Assembly: GCA_019009955.1 (NCBI GenBank)
Contig: CM032232.1
Coordinates: 75,432,501-75,496,500 of the forward strand
Length of the DNA stretch: 64,000 nt
Direction of reading: 5' to 3'
Source: Riptortus pedestris
Lineage: Eukaryota > Arthropoda > Insecta > Hemiptera > Alydidae
A program made the position numbers and the translations under genes. The notes beneath the pieces are model-generated. The model was not told where the DNA came from and did no database searches. It worked only from the letters and a program-made list of their open reading frames with translations. How positions within the stretch are numbered: position 1 is the first letter of the stretch; each line of letters starts with the position of its first letter. This document shows, piece by piece, positions 37,490 to 48,473 of the stretch.

Positions 37490-39670
37490 TTTCTCGGCTG
37501 AAATACACATGTTCACACAATTTGATTCCTGAACTAGTTTTGTGTGTGGTTCGCTCCATTTTCCCATAGCCTACCTGTTCTCGGCGGCCAAATTGGCCTG
37601 TTTTCTCACGATTGATCAAGGTTGGTCACAGTTGTCCCACTCAGTAATTATTGGTTTGTGTTGGGTGAACGATGACAAAAATCCATGATAGCCCAGTCCC
37701 GTGTCACCTGGCCTGACCGAACCCTATCATTAGCTATGGTGATGGACATCATATGGCGAACCTCTATCATTCATCATTATTTTACTCTCGCCGAAAGACA
37801 ATATATTCCGTGTTGAGAGTGGTTTTATTTTTTTGATCAGCGGGATCTTTTGTGTTTCATAATTAGTTTTAGAAGGGGCATTTTACGTCAATTGAAAAGT
37901 AAACGGTTTTCTATTTTTTCTTTTAAGACATTTATTCTTTTATATATTGACAGGCAAGGCGATAGGACAGTATGCATTCACTATTGAGTTCTTACACATT
38001 TCAATTCCATAATAAAGTTTCATTTTAATCGATATTCCAACTTCTTATAAAGATTCTGTTTTGGGTTATTTTCTACAATTGCTTTTTGTAACAAAAAAAA
38101 ATCTGGGTGCCTCAGATTTAGCATAATTACATGTCAGCATTAATAAGATATTTTTATTTGATTTTTTTATATTCAAGGAACGAATCGCAATCAGAAAGAT
38201 AATGCAGCCATAGAACTATTATTAAGACATTGGCTGCTACGATTTGTGCAATTTTTATTATTTTTCTTGACTAAGTGTGAGCAAACCAATTTCCCAAGGT
38301 ATCTATGGGAAAGGTCAGAAATATTTCTATGTAACCGATTGCAATAATTTCCTGTTCATCTTTCCTTGAATCCAGGTAGAGAGAATATCAATGAGCAATT
38401 TGCACAAGTTGCATGACACTTGCGCTGTTCAAATTAGTTCTAATAATATCCAAGGGCACATACCGATGGTAATTTGTATATAATAATTACCAGAGGGGGC
38501 GGGGGTCGCTGGTAACTCGCTGTGGAAGTTTTCTCCAGTCGTTTTCTTAATCTCTTCTTTTGCAGTCGTTACACTATGAAAGGTTTGAGGAGATACATGA
38601 AAAATGAAGATTCTGATTTGAGGTATTGCACATACGTCCTCATGATCATATGTTTTTAGTACCTACGAGAAGCAACCACATTGCACAACCAGTTTCATCG
38701 CTGTCAGTGACCTAACTTTTGGTCTCGCCCCTTCAAAAATCATGCTTGGTTTTCTTTTTATTGTAATATTTAAATTGGCTTTACCTAATGGATTTTATTA
38801 CACAAGATTTTGGGAAGGTCATAGCCCTCTTATATTATCGCTCTTATATTTGCCTTGATAATTTCGGCTCACGAAATACCCACAATCTTTATTCACATCA
38901 TCTTGTTTGCTTTACCAAAATTTTCACTTCTTCCGTGTTTACAGCTTTTTGTTTTACCTCATTACAGCGCAAAATACAAATGTGCTTAATTACGGTAGTC
39001 GAATTGTTTAGTCAAATATAAATATTTCTTTTTTAATTGTTCACACAATATATAGCAACAGAATATTCGGATAATCTTGAGTGCGGATCTGGTCACTGAA
39101 CCAGATCTTCCAGAATATAATTTTTTTCAAATTTTATTAGATTTTTAAACATGCCAGCTTATAATTTTAAAAAGAGAGCATACTGCAAGTTGCATTGCGG
39201 GATTGTTTCGCATAGAAATGAAGGCTCTACTTGAAATGCATTGTTTCTTCTAAAATGTACCTTAGTTGTTAAAGCTCATTTAAATGTCTAGTAAGTCTTT
39301 AGTTTTAAACTTTTTTCGTTTCCAGTTAATATAGAATTAGAAGAAAGTAGCGTATTGTAGCTTTTTGATCTTAATGAAAACTAAAGTTTCGTTCTCCAGT
39401 GACAATCTCTATTGATCTCTAGAGAAAATAGATTAAGTTCGTTTTGGGAATCTCGGTAATGTTTGGTTCAATCCTAATGACACTAATACTCCTGGGCGAT
39501 CTGTCAGTCAAATGGAAGTCATGAAATGAAAGGTAAAGCTCACCAAGGTTAAAACAGACGACATTTCAACAATATCTGTATTGAAAAAGAAAAAAGGCTT
39601 TGTTTGTAAACGTAATATTCAAATATTCCTACTTTATTTATTATGCTTACTTCCTTCCTAGTAGTTTTAT

Positions 39671-40261
39671 TAGCAGATTCCCCTTAAGGGAAATCAGCTG
39701 CTGAGGTCGTACTCATGACGCCATTTTCGAAAACAATCTTCAAATGAACATGGATCTTACCCAGGAGATGACGAAAATAAGGTCCGTTGCAAGTTTTTAA
39801 CGTTCTAGAGATCGCAATTTTTGTTTAATTGCTTCCGAACTTGATATTTAATCGTTTTATGTAAAAACGATGAAGTTTGTTAATGGCTGAAATCGGACCA
39901 GTAGGAGGAGGGAGGATTTTGAAAATCCCAAATATCTCCGTTATTGTGCGTCGGATCGAAAACTTTTATAGAACGAATCTTATTGCAAATTTAATATTCT
40001 CTAAATCTTGTTATGGACGTTTTTTCGCTATCTCGATTATTAACCAAGATATTTGCATTTTTTAATTTTCGGTCTCCCTTAAGCCCCCCTCGTACTCATG
40101 CCATATTAACAATAAACTGTTATATTATGAACCCACATTATTTGTAGCGTAAATACCAAATATTGTTCACATTGAACTTTTACGTTTTGAAGTAAATTCC
40201 AATAGGTGCTGCACATTGGAAATCTCCTTAGTTAACGCAGCCCCTGCGTGATGGACTTTTT
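39671..40261 (+). mobile_element. Rep600 element, full-length reference copy
   Basis: This 591-bp copy shows both ends. The 5' end TAGCAGATTCCCCTTAAGGG followed by AAATCAGCT folds into a hairpin of about 12 bp. The 3' end has a perfect stem ACGCAG-CCC-CTGCGT, then GATGGACTTTTT. Copies stop matching right after this T run. Between the ends lie conserved blocks (GTTAATGGCTGAAATCGGAC, AATATCTCCGTTATT, AAGATATTTGCATTTTTTAA). It has no terminal inverted repeat, reverse transcriptase or long open frame, so it is non-autonomous and of unknown class. Confidence 0.8.
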
Positions 40262-40559
40262 ATGAGTAGCCGGTTGTCGTTGTGGGTCAAATATAGATAT
40301 TTTTAGAGGAATTCAAGTTTTTAGATTCTCATCCCAGAATCCTTGGATACATTTTCTCTAAAAAAGTGCAACCCCTAAAATGTCATGCAGATCTTAGAAA
40401 AACATTCGACCAAGGGCTGTATTATAAGTATTTGTAAAAACCCAAGACAGCGCAGAATTTCAAGCACTCTTTAACACGCATTTCTCTTGCTGGATGAAAC
40501 TTATGTCGTTTTCATTTTAAGGGTAATTAATTGTTCTCAAATAAATTCATTTTAAGTTG

Positions 40560-40760
40560 TTATTGTCCTAGCGAAGAAAATTGTAGCGCAAAACAGCTAG
40601 GAGCGCGGGATGATAGGGAGGAGGCGATGTGATGCGACGGCGCCATTCCCAGATGTCGGTGGAGGGGATATTTTTCGGGGGGCTTTGCCCCCGTGGGGCC
40701 TCAACCGGGGGCGGCCCAGATAACAGCCATCAGTCCTTGTCAGGCCAAATCCCAGTCGCA
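40560..40760. other. GC-rich intronic island with strong hairpin
   Basis: CpG-containing sequence (GGAGCGCGGG, GCGACGGCGCC) and a GGGGGC-TTT-GCCCCC hairpin at about 40677-40692 in AT-rich surroundings. No gene or known element was recognised. Confidence 0.3.
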
Positions 40761-43700
40761 AATCTTACAGTCCCTCAAACACCTATCTATTTGTGACCCA
40801 CTTACCTTTTGATGTCGTTCAAATAAAACTGTCCAGGCTTCTTGTTCATTCCGAATCACACAGTGCCTCTATTAATAAAACCAAAGGAGCAACCTAACAT
40901 TAATGTAGCTTCAATCTTAATTAATATTCTTAAAGACTAACTCAAAATGTCCAGCACAAAATCCTACTAACAAAAAAGCTGAGTAATGAGAAAACAAAAC
41001 AGGAACCAGTTTATTTAAACATTGGAAAAAAACAAAAAAAAAAGCACAATACTTTGAGTCTCGCTAAACAATTAGACCAAAAAAAAAGTTTTCGGTTGAA
41101 AGATACTAAAATAGATTTGATGACACAGAACTATCTGACTGCAGGAATGTTCCCTACAGCAGAACTAAGTATAAAGGAAAACCATAATTTATCTTGTAAA
41201 TAGTCGTCAACAGTAAAATATAAAAACAAATAAGTCTTCTAATATCATCATTTGTTTGTTTAATAATTGATTAAATGTAGAAAAAATTAAATAATTTGCA
41301 AAACACTATGTACTATGCATTGTTATTAATGGAACTAGTCATTTATTGTATAACTAAACTTTTCTAATCCAGCATAAATTTTATATTTAATACTGATTTT
41401 ATTTATACTTATCTATATTTATATTTGATTTAGTTCTGTATTTTAAAGTCTTCATATATTTTATATACAATTAGCATTCAATAATTGAGATTGGAGAACT
41501 ACGATTTAGAGGTTTTTTTTAGTAACCAACAGTTGTTTTAATACAATATAAACAGTGCTGTAAATATTTTCGTTTTTTAGTATCACCCTAAACAAAAGTA
41601 GGGAAATAACCCAAACAAAGCTCTGTTGAGCAATATGGGGTATGATTGATAAAAAAATTCAAATGTTTTCGTTGTATAATATTATTCAAGAAGTACACTT
41701 TTTAATAAGTTACTTTTGTGCAGCCATTTCTTTCTAATTTCATTTTATGAATAGTTATTTTATATACCTGAATCAGCACACTTATTTATTACACCAATTT
41801 ATTTATTTATTTGTTTTAATTTTAATAATGTACGTTTTAATGTCGTAGACATTAAACTTATTATCTCATTTAAAAGAATTTGTTGTAGCTACGTTTAATT
41901 ACTCCTTATCAGTGTAACATATGTACCGGTCTACGTGGCTTCTACTCAACTCAAATATTACGTAAACACTCCGCACAGTGACGTAATAAATAAATTTTAC
42001 AATTCTAATAAATTTTTAAAAGAACATTTAAAAAAGGCAGCTCGCCACCTTTAAATTCGCCACTTTAAATTACAATAGAGGAGCCCTTTTAATTTATGAT
42101 GAATTGATGCTTAACATTGCGTAACAGTTTTGTGTTGTTCGAGTTCAACATCCTCCTGATGTGTTTTGGCCGTGAATTTTCGTGAAGCGACTTATCACCT
42201 AATATACATAACGCCGGTGGCTTGTTAGTTTTCGGCAATGATGAGTTGAATGACCTTATTATACCTTTACACATTTTTTTTTTCCTTTCATTCTTTACAC
42301 AGCTTCATTTTTTTTTTAACTCACGGATAATCTTTTGTTCTGGTTTAAATTAACGAATAGGTTTAAATATCTTGACATTCTAAAACAATGCCTTGATTTA
42401 CGCTGCTCAGTTATTACTAATATTGTTCCCATTTATGTACAAAATGTAAAAAGTTAATTGTATTGGGGAAACTCTACGAGATAAAAATATTAATAACAAA
42501 CTACGCGCTTTTTTTGGGATGAATATCCTTCATTTTCCACCATATTTTGCGGTAATTTCATAATCTCCTCATATAAAATGTAACGTAGCTCTTTTTTAGC
42601 TTCGTTGAAAGCGCCAGTGACATGTCGCTAATAAGTTGCCAAATATTTATTGGTGGTAATTAAATGGACGACTAATCCATAACAATAATAAGTACCCTGG
42701 GACAATTAAAGTACCTATAGCGCACACAAATATAATTATGGGTCACAAATATTTTTGCAGAGTTGTAGATGACGAGTTGTTTCGCGGGCCATCTGGAAAC
42801 TTATGAAGTACCATCAATATTCTATCCATCCGAGGGGGTTGGAATGAGCACTAATGGGCGACGCTAAAATGGGTGATAGATACATTGAGGGTAGTCCCGT
42901 CCCATTATAGGCTTTCTTTTGATCTTTCTATTGGAACCCAATCAAAATTCCTTCACAAGGTATAGAGATAAAGAGGGAAGGCCTATCTAAATAGACTGCA
43001 CTAAGAGGGCGATGCTGCCGTAGCGCCACGGTGTGTAATGAAGGGTTAGCCCAAAAGAGGAGCCGCGCACCTCCAGAACAGTTTTTTGTCCAGGACATCC
43101 CTCCAGAACCTGTTCCCTGGAATCCTGCTGCCCCTCGTCAGCTCCTTACTCATTCACTACCACTTCGCTTTCCCTCTCTCTCTTCATTTCCCCCTCTTAC
43201 TTCTCATATACAAAAATTAGTTAAAACCATTCAAGCATAAAATGATTCCTAAAAGGATTGCCCTTTTCTTTAGTTGTATTGAGAATAGTACTCTGCTAAG
43301 AACGTTCTTTTAAGTTAGTGGAACGCGATGCTTTTAACTATCACTATAAGTAAACCATACTACTTTATATTCCTCAAATTGTGGAGTCCTAGGCTTGCAA
43401 ATCCTATTTCAATCATTTCCTTGTCCTCTTTGCAACACATGAAATTCTTGCGTTGAAGAATTGCTCTAATCTTTAATAAAAGGATTCTGGTCTGCAAAAA
43501 AGTAATGGTATATTCTCTGGTATTGCTATGATTATTAACGTCTTCGGCGTTGAAGCTCGTTCTTCTAATTTTCAAAAACTGGACTACAAACGTATTGTAA
43601 AGATCCCTTGAATTCTTCTAAATTGTTATTAGGACTTATTATTAGTCCTGTTGATGATAACTTGTAAAAGGTATTCCTTATTAAAATAGATGGTAGAAGA

Positions 43701-44331
43701 AGCTTGGAGGTATGGTAGTCATGCGCCCTTGAAGATAGAATCTATCCCTCGTGACCAATTTAAACAGGGACCCCTCTCCTTGAGTATAACGAGCCTCAGT
43801 CCGTCGGCACAATACGCCGTCTCTTTTCAACTAACCCCCCTCCCCTTATTTCTCTCTTTATCTTTTCTCTAAGCCACCTTTTATTTACATTCGGTTTCAC
43901 TGTTGCCTATTAATGAAACTATTTATTCTCCTTTGGGCTTTTAGAACCCCCCTCCCCCACTTCTACTCTAACCAGTGCGCCACACAGCGCCATTGATTTG
44001 TAGGAATGCGGCATTGTTATGTTTTATTGATCAGTTCTGGGTAATGGATGTGAGGAAATTGTTTGACCACTCTTGAAAGGTCAGGGCCCCCATTTCGGCT
44101 GACCGATTTCGTCTGATCACGAATATCCAAAGGATGGTGGGTTACTGCTCACCAGAAATGGCTTCATGGGCCCATAACCCTCCCAGGTAAAAATCCTTGT
44201 TCTCTCCCTATTAGGAAAGGCCCCTTGTTTTATTTTCTTAGCTTGCTGCTTTATCCCCTCACCCTTTTAACTTCCAATTACAAGTCAAGTAAAATTGTTG
44301 CTGGTTAATTCTATTGATTTACTGTAATGCG

Positions 44332-44351
44332 CTGTATTTAATTAAATACAG
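44332..44351. repeat. Perfect 20-bp palindrome
   Basis: CTGTATTTAATTAAATACAG reads the same on both strands with no spacer. It may be a binding-site-like palindrome or chance in AT-rich DNA. Confidence 0.7.
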
Positions 44352-44809
44352 TTCTTCAATGATGTGGTCACCGGCTTAATTTATTTTTGGTAAATCATGA
44401 AGTTCGTTATTAGCATTCTCAATTTAGGAGCCAAACAGACCAATGTAATGTAAACAATTAGCCATACTTCCTTTATTTTTTTCTGTTTTTAACAATTAAA
44501 AAAATAAAATAATTTCTTGTACTCCTCAGGGTCAACTATTAAAATATGTTGACAACATTAAGAACCATGTCAAACAGGTCAAGCTTCCGCTTGGCGACTA
44601 TTATCTTCCTTCTTTAACACTTAAATTGCCTTTTGAATATTGAAGAGCACTACTAAATAAAGCCTTATATGATAATTCTAAATTATTCATTATTTCAAAT
44701 TTGCATTTTCACTTACTACGAAGTAAATAATGATGATGAACAATGGTATGCAGGCTGCCTTCTTTATTACCACCAATTGTTAATGTTTTCCTTTTTTTTT
44801 CGTTTCCAG

Positions 44810-44955
44810 AATTCAAATTCTGTGTGTATACTTCAAGTATTCTGGCCGGTGCAGCTATCGCGGCGGCTTTGAGAGGACTCAGATGGACTGCAAGGGGTGT
44901 TTGGGACTTGGATCGTCTCATGAACCACCTCACATCAACTCTTGGAGTTGAGAAG
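44810..44955 (+). CDS. CycD: Cyclin D, third visible coding exon
   Basis: The exon is 146 nt. It completes a split Glu codon (phase 1 start after CGTTTCCAG) and ends in phase 0 at GAG AAG|GTAAAT. The translation starts E-F-K-F-C-V-Y-T-S-S, then ILAGAAIAAALRGLRW, then 'DLDRLMNHLTSTLGVEK'. This is the second cyclin fold of D cyclins; human D1 has DVKFISNPPSMVAAGSVVAA here. Human CCND1 exon 4 is 149 nt with the same phases as I recall, so this exon is one codon shorter. The pyrimidine tract before the acceptor is long and strong. Confidence 0.94.
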
Positions 44956-47887
44956 GTAAATATTATATTTTGTATAAATATTATACTTATAGTCCAATAT
45001 TATATTTTCCCTCTATAAGAGATAAATTACAAGACTTACCAATTATTTGTACCTGTTTTTTATCGCTTCTAAATTAATCAATTACGTCAATGTATTTATT
45101 TGATGTTCTTATAGTTTCCTATTTGGTTTTAATTACAAAAAGTACATAATTTTCCTAGTGAATAGAGTATAGAAATAATCAAAGAAATACATTCTAGCAC
45201 ATTTCCAAATACACTACGCCGAATTACTATTCGCCCTGTGTTCTTGACATACTCTCTCAGTACACATCTGAAATTCCAAACACTTGTCGTAAACAGAGTT
45301 TTTGCAATGTCATTTGTCTTCTGGCGCCCTCAAGAGCCCATTCCATGAAATTTGCGAGTATAATCTGATTTTGGTAGTTTGATAGGCAAATTACTCCCTT
45401 CCGCCCGTTATTTATCAATTGGATTAAATATTGCCCAATCGACAAGATTCCAAGTGTCAGTGAAAAGAATATATTCATTTTAAAAGCCTATAAATGGAAA
45501 TTGGATCAAAATTTATTTACCAAAGTTCTTCGTCAGATATCTATTTATCTTCTTCGTAAATATTAGATTCTCTTGTTATGAAAGTCACTTGAAAATACGC
45601 CTAGGAAAGATTTTTATAGTGCTTAATATGATCTTTCTCAAAATAACTGAAGTGTTCTTCACCCTTTCTGACTTTAGTATTTTTGCGCCCATTAATACGC
45701 AATTTGAAAAAATATCATGATTTAAAAGTGATTATTTTTCTATAACCAATTATTCCTCTCGCATCTGTAAAACAAATTATATTCTTAATTGCTCTGTCCA
45801 TTAAAAAAATGTCTCATTTTAATAATCGATTATCATAGGATGAGAAATTATATTGTTTATAATTTGTGCAATTATGTTAGCACTGAAAATGATAAACATT
45901 CTTTATAAAATTCACAGAAGACTTTTATTTTATTTTTATTTATTTTTTTTTTTGAGGGAGAAGGTATTTTTTTTTAGGCTTCATTAATGTGATTTAGAAT
46001 TTTAGAAGTTGACGCGGCACCTATTCTCTATTTTTGTATGTGTGCGTCGCCCCCACTAGGGGATGGAAAAAAAGTTTAATGTTTGAGTGAACGAATCGTT
46101 GGGATCTACAAGAGGGGAGGGGTATATTGAGGGACCAAGGATTTTAATCTGAGCGGCATGAAAGGAAGGCGACAATACATCTATTGTTCCACCTTACGCC
46201 TCCCTCCCTCCTATCCTTGTCAAATTATAGGCCACGGCCTGGGCTCCAGTTTCCAGCTCCCAAAGCCTCGGGCTCCTTGTTTTCGCAAAAACCGCGGGAT
46301 AACCTCCAGACTGCCGTCGAGGCGCCGCAGGTATCCCTTCTCCGAAATACTGCCTATTTAATGTTTTCCCACACTTTGGGTCCTTCTCCCCCCAGCCAGT
46401 GTCCTTTTCTCACGAAGCCCCCTAAGCGTGGGTTTCTCAAAATATCTGCCGTATAAACGGTTTTCTACTATTACACTAAGACAACTTCAACAACAAGTTT
46501 TAACAGAACTCATAAGCTGCCTTTCTCAATAGGAACTGCTAATGGGATAGGTTTGTAGGGTGCAATTTAGGAAGTTAACTTCATTTAACCGATGATAAAT
46601 ATGAAAACTAAGAAATGGACTTAGTAGCTCACAGACCGTTCGGAGAAACTATTAGGCAAAAGCGTTTCCCATCGGTAGTAATGTCCTTCCTTTCACATGT
46701 TACATCCTTCAAAGAAAATGATTTCTTATTATTTATTACTCACTGTTCTGTATTTATTTGTCAAGTCACTATCGATCCATCTTCCATAGACATATTTCCT
46801 CAGCTTTTGCTGATTCAGTATTTCTTGTTAGTAAATCAACAATGCAACAGTAGTAAGGAAGGAACCAAAGTTTCTTTACTCAGATGAACCATTCACATAC
46901 TCATTACCCCACTAAGCTTTAAACAAAACTTAAATAATGTCTATAAAGCCATGTATTCAAAGCAAAGTAGCTGATGGTACACACTGACAACTATCTATTT
47001 TTGTGCTGGAATTCTGATTTCTTTGGATATAGTTCTTTTCGGTTGTTCAGAATTCAACAAGTCTTAGTTCTTCAGAACTCAACAATTGCATTTTGATGTG
47101 TCACTTAACTTTTTCTAAATCTTATGTTGGAAGGGTCTCTCCGCAGTCCAGTTACTTATTAGGCACGAGTGTTCCCATACCTAAGATTGGAAACAAGTAT
47201 TTCGTAGTAAAAATCTTTCTTGCCAAAGAGATTTGTCTGAGTATTTCGGGCTGTGTTTGAATGAGCGGGCGTGTTCGGAGCTCTTAGCGCCGCTGAATTA
47301 GTGTTGGGAGTCTTCTCAACTGGAATTCTTTTATTTTTTTGTTCTTCCTTTTTAAAGGGCGTTCTCATCTCTTGAGGGGAACCTTCCCAGGTAATCCTTC
47401 GCGGAGTTGATTCCTTGTTTTGATTTTTTTTGCCTCACCCTCGGCCATCTTCTGGTTTTTGTTTCATGCCTCCCCCACACAGCGCACACACTTGTAGGCA
47501 CACTTGCAGTATTCACATGTAGTGAAGGCGTGCAGTGGTACCAGTTACGTCGGAATCGTGATTGTGGCTTCATCAAAGGAATTGAGATCGGGGTTGAAGA
47601 GAGCCCTTAGGAGCCCCATCGCTTCGTGGGAATATAATGATGAATACGTAAGTGGGGGTGAGGGTAGGGGGTGAGGCAGTATCGCCTCCCGCTCGCTCCT
47701 TGTGGTTCTAGTTTTCAGCAATCGGTGGGGGCTCCTTTTGTTCAATTCTTGCTTCATTCTATTCCACTTTTTCTTAGTCTGACAATGCACCGTTCAAGTT
47801 AGAACTCTGTTTATGCATTGCGTTTGCCTGAAACATTTTTCTAATATCATAAATGAAGTTGATGCAAACACACAAAATCTCCCCTGT

Positions 47888-47911
47888 TTAAAAAAAAAAA
47901 AAAAAAAAAAC
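47888..47911. repeat. Poly(A) tract
   Basis: An uninterrupted A run of about two dozen bases. No retroposed body was recognised upstream, so I do not call a processed copy. Shorter A runs lie at 24465-24482 and 30280-30299. Confidence 0.9.
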
Positions 47912-47974
47912 GCGTTTTTCTTGTATTATCCTTTACAGATTTTAATATTTCATGTAAAACTAAAGATCAGTTAA

Positions 47975-48110
47975 TGGTCAGGTTCTGTTCAGAACGGGGG
48001 GAGGGGGGTGAGGTTGTTGCCAAGGTGTGAAATGTGATCTAGAGTATCTCCCTTATTATGAGCCGGAACAAAAGTTCTCATTTAAACAATCTTGATAAAG
48101 TAATATTGTA
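47975..48110 (+). mobile_element. Rep600 fragment (central part), diverged
   Basis: GTTAATGGTCAGGTTCTG, then a G-rich run, then GAGTATCTCCCTTATTATGAG and CCGGAACAAAAG parallel GTTAATGGCTGAAATCGG, a G-rich run, AAATATCTCCGTTATTGTGC and CGGATCGAAAA of the reference copy, in the same order and at similar spacing. Confidence 0.55.
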
Positions 48111-48341
48111 CAGTTGTATTGTACATTCTTCTCTCTTAATAAAATTAAGAGAGTTCTAATTATTAACTTCCTGAGACATTTTCACTGGAAGCTACTTATC
48201 ACACCAGGCATAACATATCCTGTCTAAAAAATGTCCTTACCATTCAATTATTTATTGTTTTTTTTTATTACTTTGTATACATGTAATTTTATTTCTTCCA
48301 AGTGATTCAAATTTTAATATATATTTTTCTTTTTTTCTCAG

Positions 48342-48473
48342 GACTATTTGCAATCGTGCTTGAGCCAGATGGAAGCAATGATTGATGAAACTATTTCAGT
48401 TGCCAATGCTGCTCAACAGGCTGACAAAGAAAAGGCAGGAACTCCAACAGATATTCATGAAATTCAGTTTTGA
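48342..48473 (+). CDS. CycD: Cyclin D, terminal coding exon with TPTD phosphodegron
   Basis: The exon is 43 codons plus TGA (48471-48473), phase 0 after TTTTTCTCAG. It begins D-Y-L-Q-S-C-L-S-Q-M-E-A-M-I-D-E, matching the last helix of D cyclins (human D1 DCLRACQEQIEALLE). It ends AGTPTDIHEIQF. In human D1 the corresponding TPTDVRDVDI carries Thr286, whose phosphorylation drives nuclear export and ubiquitin-dependent turnover; Thr34 of this exon is the counterpart. There is no acidic poly-Glu stretch as in human D1, and the tail is short. The predicted protein is complete at its C-terminus. Confidence 0.95.
   Translation, partial: DYLQSCLSQMEAMIDETISVANAAQQADKEKAGTPTDIHEIQF

Larger units (their letters stand above)
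21602..44809 (+). other. CycD: Cyclin D intron, 23.2 kb
   Basis: It starts GTCAGT and ends CGTTTCCAG. It contains SINEs (26732, 28604, 35900, 36166), Rep600 copies (27098, 39671), two further dispersed-repeat patches (24440-24620, 25375-25500), a TA microsatellite (37454) and GC-richer islands near 22010-22130, 27590-27800, 32820-33230, 34680-34940, 40560-40760 and 43020-43210. It also contains the longest open frame in the window (29064-29594), which I do not recognise. I see nothing definable in about 21650-24430, 29600-31450, 31820-32450, 36340-39660, 40770-43000 and 43880-44800. Confidence 0.85.
44956..48341 (+). other. CycD: Last cyclin D intron, 3.4 kb
   Basis: It starts GTAAAT and ends in TTTTTTTCTCAG. 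It contains GC-richer islands at about 46140-46450 and 47240-47720, with overlapping unrecognised open frames on both strands, a poly(A) run at 47888-47911, a Rep600 fragment (47975-48110) and a small perfect hairpin CTCTCTTAAT-AAA-ATTAAGAGAG (48131-48153). No exon was recognised within it. Confidence 0.85.

Noticed and set aside
37392..37619. Open frame with Tyr-Ile repeats
   Set aside because: It is produced by the (TA)n microsatellite.
40677..40692. GGGGGC-TTT-GCCCCC hairpin as a terminator
   Set aside because: It resembles a bacterial terminator but lies in a eukaryotic intron without a T run; it is a composition effect of a GC-rich island.
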